In this document: in pieces, positions 42,435 through 51,374 of the stretch
Position numbering within the stretch: position 1 is the first letter of the stretch
How the letters are laid out: each line of letters starts with the position of its first letter
Assembly (NCBI RefSeq): GCF_014191715.1
Contig: NZ_JACHWY010000001.1
Location: 1-64,000, forward strand
Origin: Litorivivens lipolytica
GTDB lineage: Bacteria > Pseudomonadota > Gammaproteobacteria > Pseudomonadales > Spongiibacteraceae
Length of the DNA stretch: 64,000 bases
Direction of reading: 5' to 3'
Made by a program: the position numbers and the translations under genes
Notes under the pieces: model-generated
Told to the model about the DNA's origin: nothing
What the model saw: only the letters and a program-made list of their open reading frames with translations
The model's database searches: none

Positions 42435-43913
42435 TCAAAACTTCTTCAGTGTTTCCCGTAGTTCCTGTAAATCCTTTAAGCGCTTGCGCACTCGGTGGCG
42501 GGCGACATTGTTGTTTTCGGTGAGTGGCCAAGCGTAGTGCAGTTGCTTCTCGGCGCTATCCAGATAACCCCGCAGAATAAAATACTCGGCCCGCGCCATA
42601 TGCACCCCGAGAATATTGCCGGACAGGCCGTGTACTTCAGCCAATTGATACCACAGTGCCGGGTCTTCCGGGCGTCGCTTGCTGTGGTCGCTTAACAATT
42701 CTTCAGCTTGGTGGGGGCGACCCATACGCTGCAGCACGTCGGCCAGTGTCATGGTCAGGGCGTTATTGCCTGGGTTCAGATCCAGATGTTTGCGCAGCAG
42801 ATTTGCGGATTCTGAAAATGCTTTTTTCCCCGCCAGAATATTGGCTTGAGCCACCACATAGGTGATGCGGTTAGGGTCTTCCTCGATTAGCGGTTTCAGC
42901 GTGCGATCGGCTTCATCCCACGAGTCATTGGCCATCAGCGCAATGACGACACCATAGGTATTGGCTTCGCTGGGTGATTTTTCCAGATTGTGCTGCCATT
43001 GGGTCAGCAGCTCGCGCTTGTTTCCGGCCAGAGACAGCTCGGCGCGCTTTTTCATCAGTTGGAAATTAAGGCTGTCAGTGTACACCTCGCGGGGGTACTG
43101 GCGGGCGCGGTTTTCACTGTCGCTGATCCGTGAGTCGGTCAGAGGGTGAGTCAGCAGAAATTCCGGTGGCTTGTTGCTGTTAAAGCGCAGGCGCCGATTC
43201 ATAATTTCGAACATGCTGGGTATGCCACCCGGATCCATGCCAGCTTTGGCCAGGGTTGTCATACCGATGCGGTCGGCTTCCTGTTCGTGTTCACGGCTGA
43301 ATCGCAATTGCGATTGCATGGCGGCGGCCTGTCCCGTTGCAATTGCAGCCATACCTGCATCGCTGCCGGTTGTTGCTGCAAGCACGATACCCGCCAGTAG
43401 ACCTGCCATCATCGACAGGTTGCCGGCTTTCTGTTTGTCGAGGGATCGAGCGAAGTGGCGTTGGCTCAGGTGAGCCAGTTCGTGACTGAGTACACCCGCC
43501 AACTGAGATTCGTTCTCCGCATAGGTCAGTAGGCCGTTGTTTATACCGACCACGCCGCCGGGTACGGCAAAGGCGTTGAGCTCAGGGCTGTCGACAATCA
43601 CCAGCTCCAGTCGTTTGTCGCTGAGCTGGCTGTGCCGCGCGAGCTGATAGGTCAGGTTTTCGATGTAATCCTGCATCAGCGGATCAGAAACCGTTGTTAC
43701 CTGGCTGCGAAAGGCCTTGAGCCAGACTCGTCCCAGTTCATGTTCTTGCTCCAGACTGAATTGACTGGAGCTGCCGTCGCCAAGTTCGGGCAGGTTATAG
43801 GCATCGCTGCTGGCACCGTTGCTCGCTGCATACGCTGTCTGCGCATAGCTCGACGGGGTAGAGAGCGCCAGCGACGACAGGGATATGAGGATAAGAAGAA
43901 GTGCTTTAACCAC
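42435..43913 (-). CDS. bepA: M48 metalloprotease/chaperone BepA (YfgC)
   Basis: A periplasmic zinc protease and chaperone for outer-membrane protein assembly, 492 residues. A signal peptide covers about residues 1-24. The M48 domain holds HEXXH as SHELAHLSQRHF near residues 143-154 and the third ligand in the EHEQEADRIGM motif. The second half is a TPR array (for example NNALTMTLADVLQRMGRPHQ and DPALWYQLAEVHGLSGNILG). Domain order and length match E. coli BepA (487). The GTG start has only a weak binding site. Confidence 0.93.
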   Translation of the reverse strand: MVKALLLILISLSSLALSTPSSYAQTAYAASNGASSDAYNLPELGDGSSSQFSLEQEHELGRVWLKAFRSQVTTVSDPLMQDYIENLTYQLARHSQLSDKRLELVIVDSPELNAFAVPGGVVGINNGLLTYAENESQLAGVLSHELAHLSQRHFARSLDKQKAGNLSMMAGLLAGIVLAATTGSDAGMAAIATGQAAAMQSQLRFSREHEQEADRIGMTTLAKAGMDPGGIPSMFEIMNRRLRFNSNKPPEFLLTHPLTDSRISDSENRARQYPREVYTDSLNFQLMKKRAELSLAGNKRELLTQWQHNLEKSPSEANTYGVVIALMANDSWDEADRTLKPLIEEDPNRITYVVAQANILAGKKAFSESANLLRKHLDLNPGNNALTMTLADVLQRMGRPHQAEELLSDHSKRRPEDPALWYQLAEVHGLSGNILGVHMARAEYFILRGYLDSAEKQLHYAWPLTENNNVARHRVRKRLKDLQELRETLKKF

Positions 43914-44109
43914 GAGATTCTTGCTACTCAGCAGATGATAGGGAACTTTATCGCCTTGTCAGTACCGAAAACAAGGCTGAACTGTTCAGACCTTCGGAAT
44001 CGTAAAAAGTGCCAAACTGAGTGCGGCGCCACGCCGGGCGCGCTGGGCGCGCTTGGGTTGTGTCGGTATACTTCTCGCTGTTGTTGGTGTGAGTCGTAGA
44101 GAGTATCAG

Positions 44110-44343
44110 ATGAACAAGCCTTGTGATGTCAGTGTGGATGCGCGCGGATTGGATTGCCCGCTGCCACTGTTAAAAGCCAAACAGGCACTGAATCGCATGG
44201 CCAGCGGCGAGCGCCTTGAAGTGCTGGCAACCGATGCCGGTTCTGTACGCGACTTCACGGTATTCTCAGAGCAGAGTGGACACGCACTGCTGCTGTCAGA
44301 AGAGCAGGACGGCGAGTACCGTTATATTCTTGAAAAATCCTGA
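44110..44343 (+). CDS. tusA: TusA family sulfurtransferase
   Basis: A 77-residue cytoplasmic sulfur carrier of the TusA/SirA/YeeD fold. The active Cys is in the DCPLPLLKAKQALNRM motif (CPxP, residues about 16-31), followed by RLEVLATDAGSVRDFTVFSE. In E. coli TusA passes sulfur from IscS to the Tus relay for tRNA 2-thiouridine; paralogues serve other sulfur routes. The ATG at 44110 is where homologues start; the frame extends 19 codons upstream. It lies 14 bp before the PerM-like gene, a common neighbourhood in gammaproteobacteria. Confidence 0.92.
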   Translation: MNKPCDVSVDARGLDCPLPLLKAKQALNRMASGERLEVLATDAGSVRDFTVFSEQSGHALLLSEEQDGEYRYILEKS

Positions 44344-44357
44344 TCAGGACAAAAGGC

Positions 44358-45434
44358 ATGCTGCGCATCATACGCAATTGGGTTGACCGGCTGTTCGCCG
44401 AAGAAGAAACCGTTGTACTTTTGCTGCTGATAATCGCGGCGCTGGTGCTGATCATTACCCTCGGACATGTTCTGGCGCCGGTTATTGCCTCACTGGTTTT
44501 TGCTTTCATGATGCAGGGTGTCATCGCCCAGATGACGCGCTGGCGCGTGCCGCGTTGGGTGGCGATCACCGTCGCCTATCTGCTGTTCATGAGTCTGTTC
44601 TTCGGTTTTATCTTCGGCCTGATGCCGCTGGTCTGGAATCAGCTCACCAGCTTGGTTCAGGAGTTGCCGTTGCTGCTCCGCGAACTGCAGAAAGCGTTGA
44701 TGCAATTACCGGAGCGCTCTGATCTGGTTTCTGAAGCTCAAGTCAGGGAGCTGATTGGTGTGGCAGGGGTGGAAGTCGGCAAGCTCGGCCAGCAGGTGGT
44801 GTCGTTTTCTATCGGTCAGATTCCAAACCTCGTCGGTGTGCTGATTTATCTGGTGCTGGTGCCGATTCTGGTTTTCTTCTTTCTCAAAGACAAAGACCTC
44901 ATTCTTGGCTGGCTCAAACATTTCCTGCCGCATCGTCGCCCGCTAATGGCGAAAATCTGGCTTGAGATGAACGATCAGGTCGCGAATTACGTACGCGGCA
45001 AGGGTATTGAGATCGTTATTGTTGGCGTGGCGACCTATATCAGCTTTATCTGGCTGGACCTGAACTATGCGGCTCTGCTGGCCTTGCTGGTGGGCTTGTC
45101 GGTGGTCATTCCCTATATTGGCGCCGCCGTGGTCACCATACCGGTCGTGATAGTCGGCTACCTGCAGTGGGGCGTGGGCTCGGAGTTTTATACCCTGTTG
45201 CTGGTTTACGGCATTATTCAGGGGCTGGATGGCAATGTGCTTGTGCCCTTGCTGTTCTCTGAAGTCGTCAATATGCACCCAGTCGCCATCATTCTGTCGG
45301 TACTGGTGTTCGGTGGTGTGTGGGGGCTGTGGGGCGTGTTCTTTGCCATTCCGCTGGCGACGCTTGTAAAAGCCATTCTCAATGCCTGGCCAACACCGAA
45401 TAGCTCATCAATTATGGGAGACGTTAGTCGATGA
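44358..45434 (+). CDS. AI-2E family transporter (PerM-like)
   Basis: A 358-residue integral membrane protein of the AI-2 exporter superfamily (PF01594) with about seven or eight segments. The second half has PNLVGVLIYLVLVPILVFFF followed by KDKDLILGWLKHFLP, and the family motif ALLALLVGLSVVIPYIGAAV near residues 237-256. Members export autoinducer-2 or other solutes, or act in Na+/H+ exchange; the substrate here is open. It forms an operon with tusA and overlaps the M16 gene by four bases (ATGA). Confidence 0.9.
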   Translation: MLRIIRNWVDRLFAEEETVVLLLLIIAALVLIITLGHVLAPVIASLVFAFMMQGVIAQMTRWRVPRWVAITVAYLLFMSLFFGFIFGLMPLVWNQLTSLVQELPLLLRELQKALMQLPERSDLVSEAQVRELIGVAGVEVGKLGQQVVSFSIGQIPNLVGVLIYLVLVPILVFFFLKDKDLILGWLKHFLPHRRPLMAKIWLEMNDQVANYVRGKGIEIVIVGVATYISFIWLDLNYAALLALLVGLSVVIPYIGAAVVTIPVVIVGYLQWGVGSEFYTLLLVYGIIQGLDGNVLVPLLFSEVVNMHPVAIILSVLVFGGVWGLWGVFFAIPLATLVKAILNAWPTPNSSSIMGDVSR

Positions 45435-48280
45435 TGAAATCGCCACTGCGCTGGTCACTGTTGTGTTTACTGGTCGTACTGACCGCCTGCGGTGCAAAAC
45501 CTGACAACAATATCGTTCTGCCGCAAACCGATAGTCGCGATGTGCGCTATCTGCGGCTCGATAATGATCTGCAGGTCGTGCTGATTTCTGATCCGTCCAT
45601 CGATAAAGCTGCCGCCGCGCTGGATATCAATGTCGGCAGTCGACATGATCCGCGAGACCGGCAAGGACTAGCGCATTTTCTTGAGCACATGCTCTTCCTG
45701 GGGACTGAAAAATACCCGGATGCGGGGGAGTATCAATCCTTTATTTCGTCCCACGGCGGCTCTCACAACGCCTATACCTCCTTCGAGCACACCAACTACT
45801 TTTTTGATATTGGGGCCGCCCATCTCGACGAAGCCTTGGATCGCTTTGCCCAGTTTTTCTCCGCACCCCTGTTTAACGCGGAGTTTGTTGGTCGTGAAGT
45901 CAACGCGGTGAATTCTGAATATCAGGCGCGAATTCAAAATGACTATCGCAGGGCGCTGGATGTCTTCAAGGAGCTCGCCAATTCGGACCACCCCTTTACG
46001 AAATTTACGGTAGGCAATCTGTCGACGCTGTTGGGTGGGCGCGGTGAGGAGGCCTTGCGGCAGGATCTGCTGGATTTCTATGAGGACCACTATTCAGCCA
46101 ACCGCATGGGCTTGGTCGTGATCGGTCGTGAAAATCTGGATGAGTTGCAGGCGATGGTAGTCGACCGCTTTTCGGAAATAGAAAACCGCAAGCTGAGCGA
46201 TTCAGAGATCAAAGTGCCATTGGTTGAGGAAACACCGCTGCGCTTTGAACTGAAACCGCGCCGTGAAATGCGAGAGCTGTCGGTGAGTTTTGAATTGCCG
46301 GATGTTCGCGCGCAATACCACAAAAAACCTTTGAACTATCTCGGTCATCTGCTGGGACACGAAGGCGAGGGTAGTCTGCTGTATGTTTTAAAGAAAAATG
46401 GCTGGGCTGAAGGGCTGCGCGCCGGTGCCGGATTCCAATACCACGGTGGTAGCGTGTTCAATATCAGTATTGAACTGACGCCTGCCGGTATGGCGGCGGT
46501 GGATACCGTGACCGATATGGTTTTTGAGGCGATCGCGCTGATTCAAAGCGAAGGCGTGGCACAGTGGCGCTTTCAGGAGCTGACCGACATTGCGCGCCTG
46601 CAGTTTGATTTTCGCACGCGACCCAGTGAAATCCACGAGGTCAGCCAGCTTGCAAATAATCTTCATTACTTTTCGCCTTCCGATCTGATTCGCGGCGACT
46701 ATGCAATGACGGATTTTGATCCGGACCTGATTCAGGATCTGGTCAATGCAATGACTCCCGATAAAGCCATTATTGCGATAACTCGGCCGGAGCTTGAAGG
46801 TGAAAAAACGTCGGAGCTCTACAATGTTTCCTATAAGGTAACCCCGCCCACCGCCGCAGAGCTGGAGCGTTGGAAGGTTCGCGCCGGCGTTGCCGGTTTG
46901 GCGCTGCCCAAGCCCAATCCTTTTATCGCCAGTGATTTGTCGATCAAGAGTGGTGAAGGCAGTGAGGTGCCCCGCCAGGTGGTGAGCACCGGCCGGATCG
47001 GTGTCTGGCATATGCTCGACAAGCGATTTTCTCTGCCAAAAGGCAATTTGAATGTATTGATCCGCTCACCGAGCGCCAGCAGCGATGCGACTCGGCAGGC
47101 CGCAGCCGAGCTTTGGGTGCGCATGGTGCGTGATGAATTGAATGCGTTTGCCTATTCCGCTCAACTGGCTGGTCTGGATTACAGCCTGCAGGCTCGCTGG
47201 GATGGAATCGGTCTGGAGTTACGTGGGTTTAACGACAAGCAGGGCATGTTGCTCGACAGTCTCGCCAGCCGGCTTGCTAACCCTGAGTGGGATGAGGTGC
47301 GCTTCCTGCGAGTGAAGATGGATTACATTCGCGATCTGGAAAACCAGCGCCATGCAGACCCTTATCGCTACCTTTCCAGTGCGCTATCCCAGCAGCTACA
47401 GCGCTTCCGTTTTACTACCGAGCAGCGTTTGCAGGCGGTGCAGTCACTGGGTATGAAGGAAGTGAAAGCCTACAGCCGCGAAGTCATGTCGGCCACGCAG
47501 CTCTATCTGATGGCACATGGTAATTACAGCGAAAGTGATGCCCGTCAATTTGCCCGTGTCGCTGCCGACTTCCTGCTGGGCGACAGAGTGCCAGACGCCC
47601 AGCCTGAACAGGTGCGCCGGATTCCAGAAGGTAACTTTGGTGAAAGTTATTCGCTTGAGCACAATGACTCGGCGCTGCTCTGGTATCTGCAGGCGCCAAA
47701 CCCCGGGCACCGTGCCCGCATTGTTATGGGTATTGCCGGGCAGATGATCGGGCCGGCTTTCTTCAATGAACTGCGTACCCGCGATCAACTGGGTTACGTG
47801 GTTTATGGTGGCGCCTACCCCGTGCGCGAGGTACCTGCGCTCTATTTTGTGGTGCAGTCTCCGGTGACCGATACCGCCGATTTGCAGAAACGCTTCCGTG
47901 CTTTCCTTGATAACTGGCAAGAGAGCGGGATTGACGAGCAGACCTACGAGCGCAACCGTAAGGCGCTGCGGGTGAAGCTGCTGGAGCAGCCGCGCAATCT
48001 GTGGGAGGCGGGTGATCAATTCTGGCGAGATCTGATGGATGGTTACACCAGCTTTAACAGTCGTGAGCAGCTGGTGGATGTGCTTGATCAGATGGGCTTT
48101 GATACCTGGAAGCGCGAATTGCTGGCCATTCTTGAGGAAGACTCTCGTCGCTCCTTGTGGTTGCAGGCCGGTGGCGCGCGCGGAGAGAAAAATCTGGGCG
48201 TTCAGAAACTGGATGGGCCCGGGCAAGTGGGGCGCAAGCGGCAGTTCTTTTTATACGAGCACCCGCCGCTGAAACACTGA
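45431..48280 (+). CDS. M16 family (pitrilysin/insulinase-like) zinc protease, lipoprotein
   Basis: A 949-residue protease of the pitrilysin family that digests small peptides in a closed chamber. The N-terminus MMKSPLRWSLLCLLVVLTAC is a lipoprotein signal (lipobox LTAC), so it is anchored in the envelope, unlike soluble periplasmic E. coli PtrA. The inverted zinc motif HxxEH is in AHFLEHMLFLGTEKYP near residues 78-93, with the distal Glu in GREVNAVNSEYQA. Four M16 half-domains are expected over this length, and the C-terminal substrate-binding pattern RTRDQLGYVVYGG is present. It is co-transcribed with the PerM-like gene. Confidence 0.92.
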   Translation: MMKSPLRWSLLCLLVVLTACGAKPDNNIVLPQTDSRDVRYLRLDNDLQVVLISDPSIDKAAAALDINVGSRHDPRDRQGLAHFLEHMLFLGTEKYPDAGEYQSFISSHGGSHNAYTSFEHTNYFFDIGAAHLDEALDRFAQFFSAPLFNAEFVGREVNAVNSEYQARIQNDYRRALDVFKELANSDHPFTKFTVGNLSTLLGGRGEEALRQDLLDFYEDHYSANRMGLVVIGRENLDELQAMVVDRFSEIENRKLSDSEIKVPLVEETPLRFELKPRREMRELSVSFELPDVRAQYHKKPLNYLGHLLGHEGEGSLLYVLKKNGWAEGLRAGAGFQYHGGSVFNISIELTPAGMAAVDTVTDMVFEAIALIQSEGVAQWRFQELTDIARLQFDFRTRPSEIHEVSQLANNLHYFSPSDLIRGDYAMTDFDPDLIQDLVNAMTPDKAIIAITRPELEGEKTSELYNVSYKVTPPTAAELERWKVRAGVAGLALPKPNPFIASDLSIKSGEGSEVPRQVVSTGRIGVWHMLDKRFSLPKGNLNVLIRSPSASSDATRQAAAELWVRMVRDELNAFAYSAQLAGLDYSLQARWDGIGLELRGFNDKQGMLLDSLASRLANPEWDEVRFLRVKMDYIRDLENQRHADPYRYLSSALSQQLQRFRFTTEQRLQAVQSLGMKEVKAYSREVMSATQLYLMAHGNYSESDARQFARVAADFLLGDRVPDAQPEQVRRIPEGNFGESYSLEHNDSALLWYLQAPNPGHRARIVMGIAGQMIGPAFFNELRTRDQLGYVVYGGAYPVREVPALYFVVQSPVTDTADLQKRFRAFLDNWQESGIDEQTYERNRKALRVKLLEQPRNLWEAGDQFWRDLMDGYTSFNSREQLVDVLDQMGFDTWKRELLAILEEDSRRSLWLQAGGARGEKNLGVQKLDGPGQVGRKRQFFLYEHPPLKH

Positions 48281-48681
48281 TTTGTAGTATTGCTACAAAG
48301 CTTGTAGTTGGGTGTTCTTGGTAAGCGCTTGTAAAATCAGATGTTAGCGGTGACTACTCTGGGTGGCCGTTATTGCACTTGCATGTTTCTGAATTCACTG
48401 TAAAATTTTTACATGTATCACGGGCCTGACCGGCCCGTTTTTGTATATGAACAAAACGTTTTCGGTCATCACGAATTCGAACACAAACAAAACGCGTGTA
48501 TCAGCCCACAAGGCGATAACCCGCAAGCTGGCCAGGTGATTACCTTCACTCAGGCAACCATTCAGTCGTCTGACGGCGGATTCCCGCGCGTCGCGAAATC
48601 GAAGGTGCAGAAGGTGGTTACACAGGCCACAATGGGTCTAAGGCGACCCATCACACTGACACTCGATGGAAGGACGGTTTC
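48281..48681. other. Leader region of aceE (401 bp)
   Basis: No credible gene lies here. Visible structure: a small hairpin TTTGTAG/CTACAAA (48281-48299) right after the protease stop; the palindrome TGTAAAA-T-TTTTACA (48399-48413), a possible operator; a terminator (48420-48442); and a long 240-base stretch to the aceE ATG with two copies of ACAAAACG (about 48451 and 48487). I see no PdhR-type site and no pdhR gene. The aceE promoter probably lies after the terminator. Confidence 0.55.
48420..48442 (+). terminator. Rho-independent terminator after the M16 gene
   Basis: ACGGGCC (48420-48426) and GGCCCGT (48432-48438) form a 7-bp stem with a TGACC loop, followed by TTTTT. It separates the tusA-perM-M16 transcript from aceEF, or acts as a leader attenuator if an aceE promoter lies upstream. 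Confidence 0.75.
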
Positions 48682-51357
48682 ATGCTGCAAGAGCTTGAAG
48701 AACTGCGCGAGCAACTGCGCGACGATTTAGACCCCCAGGAAACGGAAGAATGGCTGGATGCGCTTGACGGGGTATTGCGCCACCAAGGCAAGGCGAGAGC
48801 CGCTTACTTGCTGAAGATGCTGGTGCGCCATGCGGCCCAGCAAGGCACCAAACTTCCCCCGGCCATTACCACGCCCTTTCGCAATACCATTGAACCCACC
48901 GCTGAAAAGCGAATGCCCGGCGACCTGTTTATGGAGCGTCGTATTCGCTCTCTGATTCGCTGGAATGCGCTGGCGATGGTGATGCGCGCCAACGACAACA
49001 ACGAAGGTCTGGGTGGCCACATCTCGTCTTTCTCTTCTGCCGCAACGCTCTATGACGTTGGCTTTAATTATTTCTTCCGCGGCGGTGATAAACCGGACCT
49101 GATTTACTATCAGGGGCACAGCGCTCCCGGCATGTATGCCCGTTCCTATCTCGAAGGGCGACTCAACGAAGACCAGCTCGATAACTTCCGCCGTGAAGTC
49201 GATGGCGATGGTCTATCGTCCTACCCCCACCCGTGGCTGATGCCCGACTACTGGCAGTTCCCGACCGTGAGCATGGGCCTTGGCCCGATCCAGGCGATTT
49301 ATCAGGCTCATGTGATGAAGTATCAGGAAAGTCGAAGCCTGGTAGAGCAGGGCGACCGCAAGGTCTGGTGCTTCCTCGGTGACGGTGAATGTGATGAGCC
49401 GGAATCCTTGGGCGCGATTGCGCTGGCAGGGCGCGAGCAGCTGGATAACCTGATTTTTGTTGTGAACTGTAACCTGCAGCGTCTGGATGGGCCGGTGCGC
49501 GGCAACGGCAAAATTATTCAGGAATTGGAAGGTGTATTCCGCGGTGCCGGCTGGAACGTCAACAAGGTGATTTGGGGGCGGCATTGGGATCCACTGCTGG
49601 AAAAAGACAAAGACGGCTTCCTCAAGCGTCGCATGAATGAAGTTTGCGACGGCGAGCTGCAGAACTACAAGGCCAATGGTGGCGCCTATACCCGCGAGCA
49701 TTTCTTCGGCAAATACCCTGAGTTGCTGGAGATGGTGAAGGATCTGTCGGACGACGACATCATGTACCTCAATCGTGGTGGCCACGATCCTTACAAAGTT
49801 TACGCGGCCTACGCCAATGCGGTGGAACATAAAGGTCAGCCTACCGTTGTGCTTGCCATGACCGTAAAAGGCTATGGCATGGGCAAGGGCGGTGAAGCCC
49901 AGAATGAAACCCACGGAGTTAAAAAGCTCGATCTGGAAAGCCTGAAAAAATTCCGCGATCGCTTCGCTGTACCCATTTCCGATGCGGAACTAAAAGAAGT
50001 GCCGTACTACCGCCCGGCGGAAGACAGTCCGGAAATGGTCTATATGCGCAAGCGCCGTCAGGAGCTTGGCGGTTATCTGCCGGCGCGCAAGGCGGATTTC
50101 GACGCGCTGCAGGTGCCGACGTTGGAGGATCTCAACGGCCAGCTCAAGGGCAGTGGCAAGCGCGAAATTTCCACCACCATGTCTTTTGTTCGAACCCTGT
50201 CGTCTTTGGTGAAACACAAAGGCGTGGGCAAGGTGGTTGTGCCTATCGTTCCCGATGAGGCGCGCACCTTTGGTATGGAAGGCATGTTCCGTCAGCTCGG
50301 TATTTACTCCTCACAGGGCCAGCGCTACACGCCTCATGACGCTGACCAGATCATGTACTACAAGGAAGACAAAAGCGGTCAGATTCTGGAAGAGGGGATT
50401 AACGAAGCCGGTGCCTTCTCCGCCTGGCTGGCAGCGGCAACCTCCTACTCGAATCACGGTCTGCCGATGATTCCGTTTTATATTTTCTATTCCATGTTCG
50501 GCTTTCAGCGGATTATGGATTTGGCCTGGGCAGCGGGTGATTCCCAAGCGCGCGGCTTTCTGATGGGCGCGACCTCCGGGCGAACGACGCTCAACGGTGA
50601 AGGTCTGCAGCATCAGGACGGTCACAGCCATCTGATGGCGAATATGATCCCCAACTGTTTGTCCTATGATCCGACCTACGCCCACGAGCTGACTGTCATT
50701 CTGCAAGATGGCATGAAGCGGATGTATCAGGACAAGGAAAACGTGTTCTATTACGTCACGCTGATGAATGAAAACTATCATCACCCGGAAATGCCAAAGG
50801 GTTGTGAAGAGGGCATTATCAAGGGGCTCTATCTGCTCAGCGAAAGCAAGCAGAAGAAGGCCAAGCACAAAGTTCAGTTGATGGGCTCCGGCACGATTTT
50901 GCGCGAAGTGGAAGCGGCGGTTGAAATCCTCGCCGACTACGGCGTAGCCGCTGATGTGTGGAGTGCAACCAGCATTAACCAGCTACAGCGCGATGGCGCG
51001 AATTGCGAGCGCTTTAACCTGATGCATCCGGATGAAGAGGCACAGGTGCCTTATGTGTCGCAGATGTTGGACGGCCGCGATGGGCCGGTAATCTGCGCGA
51101 CGGATTACATCAAATCCTACGGTGAGCAGATTCGCCCCTATATCAACAAGCGCTTTGTGGTCTTGGGGACCGATGGCTTTGGGCGTTCTGACACGCGCTC
51201 CAAACTGCGTCATCACTTTGAGGTTGATCGCAGTTTTGTTGCCTTGGCAGCCTTGAAGGCGCTGGCTGATGAGGGCGAGATTGAAAGATCTGTCGTCAGC
51301 AAGGCGATTCAGAAGCTGGGCATCAACCCGGATAAACCCAACCCACTCTACGCGTGA
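48682..51357 (+). CDS. aceE: Pyruvate dehydrogenase E1 component
   Basis: The homodimeric thiamine-diphosphate E1 of the pyruvate dehydrogenase complex, 891 residues, which decarboxylates pyruvate and acetylates the lipoyl group of AceF. The TPP/Mg motif begins with GDGECDEPESLGAIALAGRE near residues 234-253. Other matches are GHISSFSSAATLYDVGFNYF and the TSGRTTLNGEGLQHQDGHSH block near residues 632-651. Length matches E. coli AceE (887). AceF follows after 17 bp; no lpd gene is in this operon and no pdhR precedes it. The ATG is preceded by GGAAGGACGG. Confidence 0.97.
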   Translation: MLQELEELREQLRDDLDPQETEEWLDALDGVLRHQGKARAAYLLKMLVRHAAQQGTKLPPAITTPFRNTIEPTAEKRMPGDLFMERRIRSLIRWNALAMVMRANDNNEGLGGHISSFSSAATLYDVGFNYFFRGGDKPDLIYYQGHSAPGMYARSYLEGRLNEDQLDNFRREVDGDGLSSYPHPWLMPDYWQFPTVSMGLGPIQAIYQAHVMKYQESRSLVEQGDRKVWCFLGDGECDEPESLGAIALAGREQLDNLIFVVNCNLQRLDGPVRGNGKIIQELEGVFRGAGWNVNKVIWGRHWDPLLEKDKDGFLKRRMNEVCDGELQNYKANGGAYTREHFFGKYPELLEMVKDLSDDDIMYLNRGGHDPYKVYAAYANAVEHKGQPTVVLAMTVKGYGMGKGGEAQNETHGVKKLDLESLKKFRDRFAVPISDAELKEVPYYRPAEDSPEMVYMRKRRQELGGYLPARKADFDALQVPTLEDLNGQLKGSGKREISTTMSFVRTLSSLVKHKGVGKVVVPIVPDEARTFGMEGMFRQLGIYSSQGQRYTPHDADQIMYYKEDKSGQILEEGINEAGAFSAWLAAATSYSNHGLPMIPFYIFYSMFGFQRIMDLAWAAGDSQARGFLMGATSGRTTLNGEGLQHQDGHSHLMANMIPNCLSYDPTYAHELTVILQDGMKRMYQDKENVFYYVTLMNENYHHPEMPKGCEEGIIKGLYLLSESKQKKAKHKVQLMGSGTILREVEAAVEILADYGVAADVWSATSINQLQRDGANCERFNLMHPDEEAQVPYVSQMLDGRDGPVICATDYIKSYGEQIRPYINKRFVVLGTDGFGRSDTRSKLRHHFEVDRSFVALAALKALADEGEIERSVVSKAIQKLGINPDKPNPLYA

Positions 51358-51374
51358 GCGTTAAGGACAGAATC

